DNA from: Alteromonas sp047556435 | Lineage (GTDB): Bacteria; Pseudomonadota; Gammaproteobacteria; Enterobacterales; Alteromonadaceae | Assembly (NCBI RefSeq): GCF_047556435.1 | Contig: NZ_CP180210.1 | Coordinates: 558,001-622,000, forward strand | Length of the DNA: 64,000 nt | Direction of reading: 5' to 3' | The notes under the pieces: generated by a model | Database searches by the model: none | What the model saw: only the letters and a program-made list of their open reading frames with translations | What the model was told of the DNA's origin: nothing | Program-made: the position numbers and the translations under genes | In this document: positions 45,383 through 55,187 of the stretch, piece after piece | How positions within the stretch are numbered: position 1 is the stretch's first letter | How the letters are laid out: each line of letters starts with the position of its first letter

Positions 45383-46762
45383 ATGAGTATGCAAGAGCAC
45401 TATTCAGCGCTGCTTGAATCGCTGAACACAACATTTCGAAGTGGTAAAACCCGCGCGCTGTCCTGGAGAAAGGCGCAGCTCAATGCATTGTCCGCGCTGG
45501 TAGAAGAAAACCAGCAACAGATAGCAGAAGCGTTGGAAAAGGACTTAGGAAAGTGCCAGGCGGAAAGTTATACCTCTGAGATTGGTTTTTTACTTGGCGA
45601 TATCAGGCATACCCTGAAGCACCTGAGCGGCTGGAACAAACCCCGTAAAGTCAGTACGCCTCTGGTAGCCTGGCCTGGAAAAAGCTTCCGGTATCCGGAG
45701 CCGCTGGGTACGGTGCTGATCATAGGCGCATGGAACTATCCTTTTCAATTGGTACTGGCTCCCTATATTGCAGCGCTGGCGGCGGGAAACTGCGCGGTGC
45801 TGAAACCGTCTGAGCTGGCAGAAAATACCTCTGCATTACTCGCAGAACTGATCCCTAAGTACCTTGATGGCGACGCTGTAAAGGTTATTGAGGGAGCCAA
45901 AGAAGAAACCACAGCACTGCTGGCACTGAAATGGGACCACATCTTCTATACCGGCGGTGAAGCGGTAGGAAAAGTGGTGATGAGCGCCGCAGCAAAGCAT
46001 TTAACGCCAGTTACCCTTGAGCTGGGAGGAAAGAGCCCCTGTCTGGTCGATTCCCGCACGCACCTTGCAGTAAGCGCAAGACGTATTGTCTGGGGCAAAT
46101 GGATGAATGCCGGGCAAACCTGTATTGCACCGGATTATGTGTTGGTGGAAAAAGGGTTACTGCCGGCCTTTATGGAGGCGATTAGCGAAGAGCTTAACAA
46201 GCAATATGGTGACAACCCGCTGCAAAGTGATGACTACGGAAACATCATAAACCCGCGGCATCTGGCGCGACTGAAAAGCTACCTGGAAGGGCAGGACATT
46301 GCGCTGGGAGGCGAGGTGGATGACATTACCAACGCCATGGCGCCCTCCATTGTGGTGGATCCAGCAATGGACAGCGCCTTAATGCAGGAAGAGATATTTG
46401 GGCCCATACTCCCGGTTGTCACCGTTGACAGCATGGAGGATGCTATCGCATTTATTAACGACAGGCCCAAGCCTCTGGCGCTGTATCTGTTTACTGATGA
46501 TAAGCATCTGGAAGACAGAGTGTTATCGTCAACCAGTGCCGGTAATGTGTGTATCAACGATACCATGATGTTTATGGCAAACCCGGAATTGCCGTTCGGT
46601 GGGGTAGGCAACTCCGGTATGGGTAGCTATCACGGTCGCGCTGGATTTGATACGTTCAGTCATTTAAAAACCGTAATGCGGCGCTCATTTTTGTTTGATG
46701 CCGCTTTTCGTTACGCGCCGTTTTCGGATTTAAAACTGAAAATACTGAAGAAATTTTTGTAA
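45383..46762 (+). CDS. Aldehyde dehydrogenase (class 3/coniferyl-aldehyde type)
   Basis: A 459-residue NAD(P)+-dependent dehydrogenase of the short, class 3 group. It oxidises aldehydes to acids. Catalytic residues: Cys247 in NAGQTCIAPDYV and Glu213 in TLELGGKSP; the oxyanion Asn and coenzyme motif IIGAWNYPFQL are present. ATG 45383 is picked because GGGGA lies seven bases upstream; another ATG 24 bases earlier is open. It has a basic amphipathic C-terminus (LKLKILKKFL) that may touch membranes, as in fatty-aldehyde dehydrogenases. It stands alone. Confidence 0.92.
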   Translation: MSMQEHYSALLESLNTTFRSGKTRALSWRKAQLNALSALVEENQQQIAEALEKDLGKCQAESYTSEIGFLLGDIRHTLKHLSGWNKPRKVSTPLVAWPGKSFRYPEPLGTVLIIGAWNYPFQLVLAPYIAALAAGNCAVLKPSELAENTSALLAELIPKYLDGDAVKVIEGAKEETTALLALKWDHIFYTGGEAVGKVVMSAAAKHLTPVTLELGGKSPCLVDSRTHLAVSARRIVWGKWMNAGQTCIAPDYVLVEKGLLPAFMEAISEELNKQYGDNPLQSDDYGNIINPRHLARLKSYLEGQDIALGGEVDDITNAMAPSIVVDPAMDSALMQEEIFGPILPVVTVDSMEDAIAFINDRPKPLALYLFTDDKHLEDRVLSSTSAGNVCINDTMMFMANPELPFGGVGNSGMGSYHGRAGFDTFSHLKTVMRRSFLFDAAFRYAPFSDLKLKILKKFL

Positions 46763-46960
46763 TCTTATCGCGAGCCGCCCCCGGGGCATACTTGAAAAAA
46801 TCCATGCTCACTCAGCGAGTCCTGAAGTATGCAATGGCAAGGCAGAACTCGCAGAGAATGGCAGATGTTCTTGCTGATAAGCAAGCCGAAAGCCTGTCTA
46901 TTTTACGAAATACAGAACCCTGCAAACCAAGCGTAGGGCTGATATAAGGAGTGTTGTTAC

Positions 46961-47377
46961 ATGCCGAATCCGTTTCACCTGGCTATTCCGGTTACCAACC
47001 TTGAAGATGCACGTACGTTTTACGGCGAGCTGTTAGGCTGCGAAGAGGGCAGAAGTGATAGCCAATGGATAGACTGGAATTTTTTCGGCCATCAGGTTGT
47101 CACTCACTGTGTTGCGAGTATGCCAGCGCCGCCCTCACATAACGCCGTTGACGACCATGCTGTGCCGGTACCGCATTTTGGTGTTGTGCTGGACATGGAC
47201 GACTGGCAGGCGTTGTCTGAACGACTCAAACAGGCAGGGACAGCGTTTATTATTGCGCCTTACGTTCGCTTTAAAGGGCAACCCGGCGAGCAGGCAACGA
47301 TGTTCTTTAACGATCCGTTCGGAAACGCGCTGGAATTTAAAGCGTTTGCGTCAATGTCACAGCTGTTTGCGAAATAG
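46961..47377 (+). CDS. VOC-superfamily (glyoxalase-like) protein
   Basis: A 138-residue single-domain VOC protein: FHLAIPVTNLEDARTFYGELLGCEEGR at the N-terminus, a VPHFGVVLDMDDW middle and MFFNDPFGNALEFKAF at the end. Metal-binding residues would be the first His, His in VPHFGVV and the C-terminal Glu. ATAAGGAGTGTTGTT precedes ATG. It resembles YaeR/FosA-size members but no specific substrate can be assigned, and its neighbours (aldehyde dehydrogenase, NhaC) give little help. Confidence 0.82.
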   Translation: MPNPFHLAIPVTNLEDARTFYGELLGCEEGRSDSQWIDWNFFGHQVVTHCVASMPAPPSHNAVDDHAVPVPHFGVVLDMDDWQALSERLKQAGTAFIIAPYVRFKGQPGEQATMFFNDPFGNALEFKAFASMSQLFAK

Positions 47378-47671
47378 GAAATGCGATTGGCTGTTCGGTC
47401 AGATGATGAACATCACTGTGGCATCCGCGCAGCCTGGCGCTGCGCCGCCAGTCTGCGTAGTGACAAGCGGGCTGGTTAACCGGCCACCTGATTATCTGGC
47501 TTGGTACGCGCTCCCCTGGGCAGGCCTTAACAACGGGTAATCAACCCTCTAAAGCAATAAGCTGCGTTACCTGTTGTTGCCAGCGCATTGTCCGCTAATA
47601 AGACAACTGGCTATTCCACAACCCCGCCATCCTGGCGCATTATCAGCAAGGCCGCTGGCAGGGTCTCAGAG

Positions 47672-49048
47672 TCAGCCAATCATTACGATACTTGCCACCA
47701 GATAAGCAATCAGCGTAGCCCCACCTGCCACCAGCGCATAAGGGAACTGGGTTTTCACATGCGTTAACACATCACAACCTGCCGCCAGCGAAGACACCGC
47801 TGTAGTATCAGAAATCGGGGAGCAATGATCGCCGAAAATACCGCCCCCCAGAATTGCAGCCACCACCAGTGACGGCGGAAGGCCAAGAGACTGAATAAGC
47901 GGAACGCCAATAGGAATAAGGATTGCAAAGGTGCCCCAAGACGTGCCGGTAGTGAACGACATCACGGCTCCAGCCAGAAACAGCATGGGTACAATTAACA
48001 CCAGAGGCAGAAACTCGCCCACCACACCGGCAACAAATACACCGGTGCCCAGTATTTTCAGGCTGCTTCCCAGTGTCAGTGAAAGTAATACGATAGTGAC
48101 CAGAGGTAACAGTTCCCCCATACCTTTAAAGCCAATTTCTACCGCCTCTTTATGGGTGAAGCGCTTGTGAGTAATAAGCAGCAGATATGCCAGCGCGGTT
48201 GCCAGCGCAGTTGCGTACAATACCGACTTGCTGCCGCTGCCCTCTGCCAGATTGCCGCCGCCGGTCCAGAGCATAAAACCTACCATGCTCACTACCATGG
48301 TTATCAGAGGAAGCAGCATGTAGCGGGCGCGGGTTGCCGGCTCAGTTTTAATTACAGTGTCGGTTTTACGACTGCGCTTATCCTCTTCAGCCATCGGCCC
48401 GTGAACCTTATCGGTAATGATGGTGTAAAGCACAATGGCTAACGTAAACAGCGCATAAAAGTTTAGCGGTACGCTGCCCCACAGGATAGCGGCAGAGGTG
48501 GACTCCAGCTCGTAACTGTCCAGCAGACTGAGCACAAACGCGCCCCATCCATTGAGTAGGATAAGAATGCAGACCGGGGCACTGGTACTGTCGATAATGT
48601 ATGCCAGTCGCGCGCGGCTCATACCAAACTTATCAAACAACCCCCGCGCAAAAATACCGGAGGTCAGTACGCTTAAATTTGATTCTATAAAAACGGCGAC
48701 ACCGGTAAACATGGTCAGCCCGCCAACCTGCTTTTTACCACGGGCAACCCCTTTACTGACAAGCCAGTTGACTGTGGCGGTGACCCCCCCCGAATCGCGG
48801 ATAAATGCCAGTAACGCACCAACCAAAACCGAAAAAATCAGTACACGGGTATTGCCGGGACTGGATGCGGTATCGATAACGCGTTCAATGGCAGTGATGG
48901 GCGTAAGCAGCACGCTCTCACCCGGCTGCTGAAGTAGCAGCAACCCCTCGGCGCAAAGCACCGCCAGCACCAGCGCAAGAATGACTTCTTTTTTCCAGAA
49001 GACGACAACAATCGCCACCAGCGGCGGGACAATGGACAGCCAATCCAT
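47672..49048 (-). CDS. NhaC-family Na+/H+ antiporter
   Basis: A 458-residue polytopic antiporter with about 11-12 helices. It has the NhaC/COG1757 motifs FIESNLSVLTSG, TGTSWGTFAILIPIG, GGGIFGDHCSPISDTTAVSSLAAGCD. The last carries the Asp/His residues expected near the ion path. It would expel sodium in exchange for protons, or exchange small organic acids as some members do. A run of eight G in the coding strand (48784-48791) is a possible slippage point. Confidence 0.85.
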   Translation of the reverse strand: MDWLSIVPPLVAIVVVFWKKEVILALVLAVLCAEGLLLLQQPGESVLLTPITAIERVIDTASSPGNTRVLIFSVLVGALLAFIRDSGGVTATVNWLVSKGVARGKKQVGGLTMFTGVAVFIESNLSVLTSGIFARGLFDKFGMSRARLAYIIDSTSAPVCILILLNGWGAFVLSLLDSYELESTSAAILWGSVPLNFYALFTLAIVLYTIITDKVHGPMAEEDKRSRKTDTVIKTEPATRARYMLLPLITMVVSMVGFMLWTGGGNLAEGSGSKSVLYATALATALAYLLLITHKRFTHKEAVEIGFKGMGELLPLVTIVLLSLTLGSSLKILGTGVFVAGVVGEFLPLVLIVPMLFLAGAVMSFTTGTSWGTFAILIPIGVPLIQSLGLPPSLVVAAILGGGIFGDHCSPISDTTAVSSLAAGCDVLTHVKTQFPYALVAGGATLIAYLVASIVMIG

Positions 49049-49385
49049 ACTTTTTCCTGTGTAATTATTGTTAGTTTCAGCCCCTGCTTTCCCGTTGATT
49101 TCAGGTCTTGAGAAAAGCGGGATAACGCTGCCATGCAGCAGTGGGCGTCAGGGCCTTAAGCGAATGCGTAAGCGTACCGCAATCAGGTTACCGATAGCCA
49201 GTCTGATTATGGTTACCGGCAGGGAAACCGGCTGAAAATACAAAAGGGAAGTCGAAAGCGTGCTGCTTTTCAAACATACACTCATAGAATACCAACCCAG
49301 CCGTTAGCTGATCACACAACATTGCAATGAACCAGGCCGGTAGCCGATGTGCATTGTCGGGAAAGTTAAGGCCGTGTCTGACGCG
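49049..49385. other. Intergenic region between nhaC-like and amidase genes
   Basis: A 337-base gap between two leftward genes. It must hold the nhaC-like promoter. I see no clear terminator for the upstream amidase gene and no RNA gene. Confidence 0.35.
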
Positions 49386-51854
49386 TTATTTACTCTGATG
49401 ATGTAGCACCGCCTCATAAACCAACGTGACTATCTGTCCGTACCTGCCGGTATCAAATTGCGTACCGGAAAAGACCGGGGGGCCGGCGTTATCCTGTCTG
49501 ATGGGTGAGTGGCGGGCGTTGGTCAGTAAAATGATCCCCATATCCAGCTCTGGATCGATTACCGTCACCGTGCCGGTCCATCCGGTATGGCCAAAAGCGC
49601 TGTCACTGGCGTAGGGGCCAAAATGCCACACGCTTTCGCCATTACCGGCGCGCTTCCAGCCCAGCCCATACGCATAGGAATCGGGCCCGGGACTGATAAA
49701 TGACTGCATGATATCGCCGTCAAAAAGATGTACGTCGCCGTAGCCACCCCTGTTGATCAGTGCCTGCACCAGCACTGCCAGCTCACCCGCGGTAGAAAAC
49801 AGGCCAGCATGACCGGATACGCCATCCATTGCGTAATAGGCTTTTTCATCGTGTACCTCTCCCTGCAGTGTGGTTGTTCGAATACCAGGAAAGTCGATAG
49901 TGCCGTTGCGGGTATTCCCGTTTATCTCGGTGGCGGCAAAAGCACTTTTCTCTGCCCCCTTCAACAGCGGAGTGAACCGGGTGTGTGTAAGTCCAAGCGG
50001 CCCATATATCTGTGATTCACAGTAGGCATCCAGCGTCATCCCGGTTATACGCTCGACCAGTAAGCCCAGCAGCATGAAGTTGGTATCGCTGTATAGCGTC
50101 TGTGCGGCGCGGCTACTCATAAAGGGCACATGTTGCAACAGTAATTCGGTAGTGCGCGTTTTATCCAGCGAATAAAAGTCAGCACCAAGTTCGTTATCTG
50201 GTGTAAAAAATTTCACCTCCGGGGCGTAACCAGACTGATGACTAAGTAAGTCGATAACCCGCCGGGTTTCCCTTCCGCCGCCACGATATTCCGGAATATA
50301 GGTGTGTAACGGTTCAGAGACATCCAGCTTGCCGTCAGCGACCAGTGTCATCAGTGCCAGCGTGGTGGCGAACATTTTGGTATTCGAGGCCAGATCGAAT
50401 TCGGTAGTTGTTGTCATGGGCAGCGGGTGTTCAAGGGGCTGCTGGTTTTCATCATACCTTAGGGCGTATCCGTAGGCATCGTGCTTGATGATCTCTCCGT
50501 CTTTGATGACCAGCAGCACGGCACCCGGAAAGCCATTATCGACATCGTGCTGAATCTGCTTATCCACCTCGCGGAAGGTATGGGTATAGGCGGCGCTGTT
50601 GTCGGTAAGGACAGGGTAAGGCACGGTCACGTGCACTGAACCGTTGTCAGGGTAAACATCACTGACTGAAAGGGTATTTATGCCGTCGTGTGTGCGCCTT
50701 GCCAGTGAATAAGCATAGGGAGTGTGGGCGAAAAGCACGTCTGCGATATTCAACGCTTCACCGTTAACGTGCACTGTGGCGCTGACATCCTCGCTTGCTT
50801 CAATCACGATGTCACCGCGGCCCCGGTAAGCCTTGAAACGGGCTTTATTATTCAGGGCATGAAGGTCTGAATGGCTGACGCCGGGAAAGTGTCTGTCTAT
50901 CTGCCCCTGTTTACGCGTTATCTGTGCAGGGCGCCCAGCATCAGCCTCACGCTGATAGCGAGACAGCATGATTTCAGCCTGTTGGGGAAAATACTTGTCG
51001 AGCAACGCAAATAAAGCGGCCGATGTCTGCGCGTCGGGGCGACCGCTTACCTGCCAGGGGAGAAAGTGCATCTGAAATGCACTGATCGCATTGATGGTTT
51101 GTTCATCCAGCTGTCCGGTTTCCAGTACACCATAGCCGTAGCGGGCCAGGGCCTGCTGAAACAGCGAGACTGAAACCGGCCGGGCCGCAAATGTCTGCCA
51201 GTAGGTGTCCAGCGTGTCCTTATCGTACCAGGCACCAATACCGGCCTGATACAGCTGATACCAGGGAAAACGCGGACCCGGATCGCTTTTGCGGTTAAAC
51301 GCAATGTCAGCATGACCAACAATGGCCGTCGGGTGAATATCGGGGTTTCGCGCCAGAATGTTACGGATAAGTGTCGTGAGTAGCGTAATTTGCTCGCTGT
51401 CATAATCGGGAAAAAGACAGGGGCGGCTGGCACCATGCACGCTATGCTGACCGGGCACATCCGTTTCCCAGTGACAATCCGGCACATTAACCACTTCAAT
51501 GCCAATTGACTGATCATTAAGACCTGAACGTCCCTGCCAGCTACTGATACCGGCATGCCATGCGCGCCGGGACTCATCCACCAGCTGCATCACCTTCAGA
51601 CGGTCGTGCGGGTAGGTAGGATCGCCGGATTCTGGCACCAGATAATGGGCGCTCAGCCCACCCTCATCCACCAGGGCTTTAACGCTATCAGCATAATTCA
51701 GGGCAGTGTAATGAATGACCAGGGTTTTAATACGCTCGCCCTGGTTCTTTGACGGCAGCTGCACAATATTTGACGTACTGCAGCTCACCATGCCTGCAAC
51801 AATCAATATCAGCACAGTATGGCGGAAGAGGCCGCGAAACAGAGGCGATGACAC
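49386..51854 (-). CDS. Lipoprotein fusion of AmiD-like amidase and YfeW/PBP4B-like serine hydrolase
   Basis: An 822-residue lipoprotein with a lipobox-like MVSC (Cys25). Part one is an Amidase_2 domain (about 40-210) like AmiD, which cuts MurNAc-L-Ala bonds: zinc ligands His48, His181 and Asp191, catalytic Glu120 and Lys189. A PG_binding_1 domain follows (about 222-288). Residues about 420-820 form a class C beta-lactamase/PBP domain: SNTK (Ser490, Lys493), YSDTN (Tyr588) and a GHTGWTG triad. AmiD and YfeW are separate in E. coli, where yfeW sits with murQP. The gene is divergent from a secreted NagZ, so the fusion should dismantle peptidoglycan fragments. The substrate of the second domain (D-Ala peptide or amide) is unknown. 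Confidence 0.88.
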   Translation of the reverse strand: MSSPLFRGLFRHTVLILIVAGMVSCSTSNIVQLPSKNQGERIKTLVIHYTALNYADSVKALVDEGGLSAHYLVPESGDPTYPHDRLKVMQLVDESRRAWHAGISSWQGRSGLNDQSIGIEVVNVPDCHWETDVPGQHSVHGASRPCLFPDYDSEQITLLTTLIRNILARNPDIHPTAIVGHADIAFNRKSDPGPRFPWYQLYQAGIGAWYDKDTLDTYWQTFAARPVSVSLFQQALARYGYGVLETGQLDEQTINAISAFQMHFLPWQVSGRPDAQTSAALFALLDKYFPQQAEIMLSRYQREADAGRPAQITRKQGQIDRHFPGVSHSDLHALNNKARFKAYRGRGDIVIEASEDVSATVHVNGEALNIADVLFAHTPYAYSLARRTHDGINTLSVSDVYPDNGSVHVTVPYPVLTDNSAAYTHTFREVDKQIQHDVDNGFPGAVLLVIKDGEIIKHDAYGYALRYDENQQPLEHPLPMTTTTEFDLASNTKMFATTLALMTLVADGKLDVSEPLHTYIPEYRGGGRETRRVIDLLSHQSGYAPEVKFFTPDNELGADFYSLDKTRTTELLLQHVPFMSSRAAQTLYSDTNFMLLGLLVERITGMTLDAYCESQIYGPLGLTHTRFTPLLKGAEKSAFAATEINGNTRNGTIDFPGIRTTTLQGEVHDEKAYYAMDGVSGHAGLFSTAGELAVLVQALINRGGYGDVHLFDGDIMQSFISPGPDSYAYGLGWKRAGNGESVWHFGPYASDSAFGHTGWTGTVTVIDPELDMGIILLTNARHSPIRQDNAGPPVFSGTQFDTGRYGQIVTLVYEAVLHHQSK

Positions 51855-51920
51855 AGTCCGGTCTCCTGATAGTCTGAAATGTCACCATACCGGTATTCGC
51901 CAATAATGACTACTGCAGAA

Positions 51921-52037
51921 TAATAAAATATTCCTGATAAAATGAACGTACCACAGGCGCAACCTGACGAATGCTTGCGAGGCTCTTGGATGATAACAAA
52001 CCCGGGCAACGTCATGAGGAATAATTTATTTTATCAG
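51921..52037. promoter_or_regulatory. Paired AT-rich inverted sites in the amidase/nagZ divergent region
   Basis: CTGATAAAAT at 51934-51943 and its exact reverse complement ATTTTATCAG at 52028-52037. Both are preceded or followed by a related GGAATAnTTTATT-like stretch in matching orientation. The left copy is about 80 bases before the amidase start, the right copy 47 bases before the nagZ start. This is consistent with binding sites of one dimeric regulator, or with two promoter -10 regions. Confidence 0.45.
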
Positions 52038-52084
52038 CCGGGTGGGGTAGGATGCTTTCACCCTGTAGTTAGTCTGAGTGTCCC

Positions 52085-53935
52085 ATGCTTGTCCGAACTC
52101 TGTGCCTGCTGTTTTTTGTGCTTTCTTTTCCCAATGCCAAAGCGCTTTCCGCTTCAGGTGATAGCGCGCTGACAGCGCAAATCGGGCAAAAAATGATGCT
52201 CGACTTTCGCTATTTCTGCGACGACGGAACCGCCTCCAACAGATGTCGTAAGCCAGTGCTTTCGCTGACACCAGAGATGGAGCAACTGCTGGTGAGCAAA
52301 CACATTGGCGGTGTTCTTCTATTTTCGGAAAACTTAGAGGATATCCCACAGATCATTCGGCTGAACTATCAGCTTCAGGCGCTGATGAAAAAGCATAATC
52401 TGCCGCCGCTGTTTATTGCCATCGATCAGGAAGGCGGGCGCGTCGCGCGGCTACATGATCATATTGCCACGCGCTTTGTCGGCAACATGGCGATAGGCGC
52501 GACTTACCCTGTACATGGCACCGCCTTTGCCACCGACGTGGCCAAGGGCATCGCACGTGAAATCAAAATGCTGGGATTTAACGTTAACTTTGCGCCAACG
52601 GTGGATGTGAACAGCAACCCGGATAACCCTGTTATTAATGTTCGCAGTTACGGAGAAGATCCCAGAGTCGTGGCAGCGCTGGGGCAGGCTACCGTCATCG
52701 GTATGCAGGAAGAAGGTGTACTGAGTGCTATTAAACATTTCCCCGGCCATGGCGATACCCATGTCGACAGCCACACCGGCCTTCCGGTTGTAAGCCATGA
52801 TCGCGCCACGATTAATCGTACCGACGTTTACCCGTTTGCCCGGATCATTGCCGGACCAACGCCGCCATCAATGGTGATGACCGCGCACATACAATATCCG
52901 CAACTGGACGATACCCGCTTTCAGGCCAAAGATGGCAAGCCAACCATTGTGCCGGCAACCATGTCGAAAAAAATCTTAACCGGTGTCCTTAGGCAGGAAC
53001 TGGCATATGACGGTTTGATCGTTACCGACGCACTGGATATGGCCGGTATTGCTCACTATTTTTCACAGTCAGAGGCTGTGATCCGCACTTTCGGCGCCGG
53101 CGCTGATATTGCGCTGATGCCGGTATCGGTTCGAACCCCGGGCGATATATCAACATTCAAAAAGGTGTTTGATGATGTGGCGAATGCGGTGAAAACCGGC
53201 CGGCTCGACACCGCAGATATAGCGCGGTCTGCCAGACGTATTGCCAAAACAAAAGCCAGTTTTGGCATTGGCGGGTTTACCTCCGTGCCGCTGGATGCGC
53301 GGATCCAGGAAGCGCGCGCTAAACTGCCTTTAAAGCAAAACAAAAAAACAGAGCAGGCGCTGGCAAAAGCCGCGCTTACACTCATCAAAGGGAAAGCCCG
53401 GTTGCCTCTTTCACAAGCCGGGAACTGGCATTTTGTGATGCCGGATGAAGCGCGATGTAAAGCCATGCTGAGGGCGGTTGAAAAACAGCAAAACATACCT
53501 GTGTCCTGCCAGTCGCTGGCCAGTTTACCGCCGTCGCCGCCTGGTGCGTTGCTGCGCTCCCTGAATGCACTGGTGGTAGCCGATATCACGCCACAATACA
53601 GCGTGGCGGAAATGGGAGGCATGGACGACCTGGCATCCTGGCGTGACCGTGCCGATAAACCTGCGCAGTACCGCTGGATGCGAAAGACAATGCAGGCGGC
53701 TAAAGACGCGGGCGTGCCGGTAGTGATGGTGGCGCTACGCGCGCCTTATGTGCTGGCTGAGTTTTCTGATGAGACCGATATCGCGCTGACTACTTACGGT
53801 TACAACGTCACGGTGTTTGATGACGGGCGCGCAGAGGGTGCGGTATTCGATGCCATCTATCAGGCGCTTAGTGGCAGGTTCAAACCTTCCGGCACCTTGC
53901 CGGTGACCGTACGTCATTCGGGAAACAGCAAGTAA
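52085..53935 (+). CDS. nagZ: Secreted beta-N-acetylhexosaminidase NagZ (GH3, two-domain)
   Basis: A 616-residue exported GH3 enzyme with a signal peptide cleaved after NAKA, about residue 21. It removes GlcNAc from muropeptides. The NagZ signature KHFPGHGDTHVDSHTGLP is intact, with the Asp228-Ser-His230 dyad used as acid/base, and the nucleophile is Asp315 in VTDALDM. A second GH3_C-like domain covers about 380-616, as in Bacillus NagZ. Cytoplasmic NagZ of E. coli has about 340 residues and no signal peptide. It is divergent from the amidase fusion and one base before nagX, so it acts outside the cytoplasm on peptidoglycan pieces. Its ribosome site is weak. Confidence 0.9.
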   Translation: MLVRTLCLLFFVLSFPNAKALSASGDSALTAQIGQKMMLDFRYFCDDGTASNRCRKPVLSLTPEMEQLLVSKHIGGVLLFSENLEDIPQIIRLNYQLQALMKKHNLPPLFIAIDQEGGRVARLHDHIATRFVGNMAIGATYPVHGTAFATDVAKGIAREIKMLGFNVNFAPTVDVNSNPDNPVINVRSYGEDPRVVAALGQATVIGMQEEGVLSAIKHFPGHGDTHVDSHTGLPVVSHDRATINRTDVYPFARIIAGPTPPSMVMTAHIQYPQLDDTRFQAKDGKPTIVPATMSKKILTGVLRQELAYDGLIVTDALDMAGIAHYFSQSEAVIRTFGAGADIALMPVSVRTPGDISTFKKVFDDVANAVKTGRLDTADIARSARRIAKTKASFGIGGFTSVPLDARIQEARAKLPLKQNKKTEQALAKAALTLIKGKARLPLSQAGNWHFVMPDEARCKAMLRAVEKQQNIPVSCQSLASLPPSPPGALLRSLNALVVADITPQYSVAEMGGMDDLASWRDRADKPAQYRWMRKTMQAAKDAGVPVVMVALRAPYVLAEFSDETDIALTTYGYNVTVFDDGRAEGAVFDAIYQALSGRFKPSGTLPVTVRHSGNSK

Positions 53936-53936
53936 C

Positions 53937-55094
53937 ATGACTACCCACTCCCGTATTGCCGCGGTTGATGCCCTGCGCGGACTGGCCATTGCCGCCATGA
54001 TCCTGGTGAACAATCCGGGCAGCTGGTCGCATGTTTATGCGCCCATGTTACATGCCAAATGGCACGGTATGACGCCAACCGATCTGATTTTTCCGCTGTT
54101 TATCTTTATAGTCGGCATTGCCGCTGCCTATTCATTGCCCCGCCAACTGGCAAAAGGGGGGGCGCGACATCAGGTGATGCGTCAGGCGCTGGCAAGGGCG
54201 GCGAAGCTGGTAATGTTGGGTGGATTTCTGGCCGTGTTTTATTACAACTTCGCGCAACCTGACTACGACTGGTGGCAGTCACGGGTGCTGGAAATCCGGA
54301 TCCCTGGCGTGCTACAACGAATCGGTGTGGTGTTTGCGCTGACCGCCGCGCTGCTGTTGTGGCTTGAACGCCGGGGGATCGCGGCTGCCTTCGTCATTAC
54401 GCTGGCGACCTACTGGCTGTTGATGGCCTTTGTACCGTATTCCGACAGCTCGGGAACGACGTACGCGGGACAGTGGCAGTTTGGGAATAGCCTGAGCGCC
54501 TGGCTGGATCATCATATTCTCGGACCCACTCATGTTTATTACGCTGACGCCACCCCTTTTAGTTTTGACCCCGAAGGCATTCTGAGTACCTTACCGGCAC
54601 TGTCCACAAGCTTAAGCGGTGTGCTGACAGGCATGTACCTGCAAAGTAGGGATAGTCACGCCAGAAAGGCACTGATGACGATGTTATACGGTGTTGCCTG
54701 CGTCGCGCTGGGATACGCGCTTTCGCCTCTTGTGCCAGTTAACAAAGCATTGTGGACGCCATCCTATGTCTTTCTGAGTAGCGGATGGTCGCTGGTGGCA
54801 CTCAGCGTGTTGCTATATGTTATGGATGTAAGACGCTGGCAGGGCTGGGCAAAACCGTTGATTGTATGCGGGGCCAACAGCATCGCGTTTTACATGCTGG
54901 CAGGCGTACTTGCCCGTTGCCTGATGATGGCCCGTGTTGAAGACACCAGTCTGCACGGTTATCTGTATCGCGACTGGTTTGCCCCGGCACTAGGTCCGCT
55001 TAACGGCTCGCTGGCGTTTGCGGTTTGCTTCTTAATTGTATGCTTTCTGCCGATAGCCTGGATGTACCGCAAGCAGATTTTCTGGAAGGTGTAA
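53937..55094 (+). CDS. NagX-like membrane acyltransferase (DUF5009, heparan-alpha-glucosaminide N-acetyltransferase family)
   Basis: A 385-residue protein with about ten helices and the family start RIAAVDALRGLAIAAMILVNNPG, followed by MTPTDLIFPLFIFIVGIAAAYS. It is related to the lysosomal HGSNAT acyltransferase and to NagX proteins found in GlcNAc-use regulons of proteobacteria. It may transfer acetyl to glucosamine or carry amino sugars. The start is one base after the nagZ stop (TAACATG), so the genes are coupled. A run of seven G (54156-54162) is present. Confidence 0.85.
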   Translation: MTTHSRIAAVDALRGLAIAAMILVNNPGSWSHVYAPMLHAKWHGMTPTDLIFPLFIFIVGIAAAYSLPRQLAKGGARHQVMRQALARAAKLVMLGGFLAVFYYNFAQPDYDWWQSRVLEIRIPGVLQRIGVVFALTAALLLWLERRGIAAAFVITLATYWLLMAFVPYSDSSGTTYAGQWQFGNSLSAWLDHHILGPTHVYYADATPFSFDPEGILSTLPALSTSLSGVLTGMYLQSRDSHARKALMTMLYGVACVALGYALSPLVPVNKALWTPSYVFLSSGWSLVALSVLLYVMDVRRWQGWAKPLIVCGANSIAFYMLAGVLARCLMMARVEDTSLHGYLYRDWFAPALGPLNGSLAFAVCFLIVCFLPIAWMYRKQIFWKV

Positions 55095-55187
55095 CCGGGT
55101 TCGCTGAGATAAAACCCGCAGTGATACGCTTTTTTATCTCATCTACACCAGGCTCGATACGCAAAGGCTGACCCCACAATTCAGATT

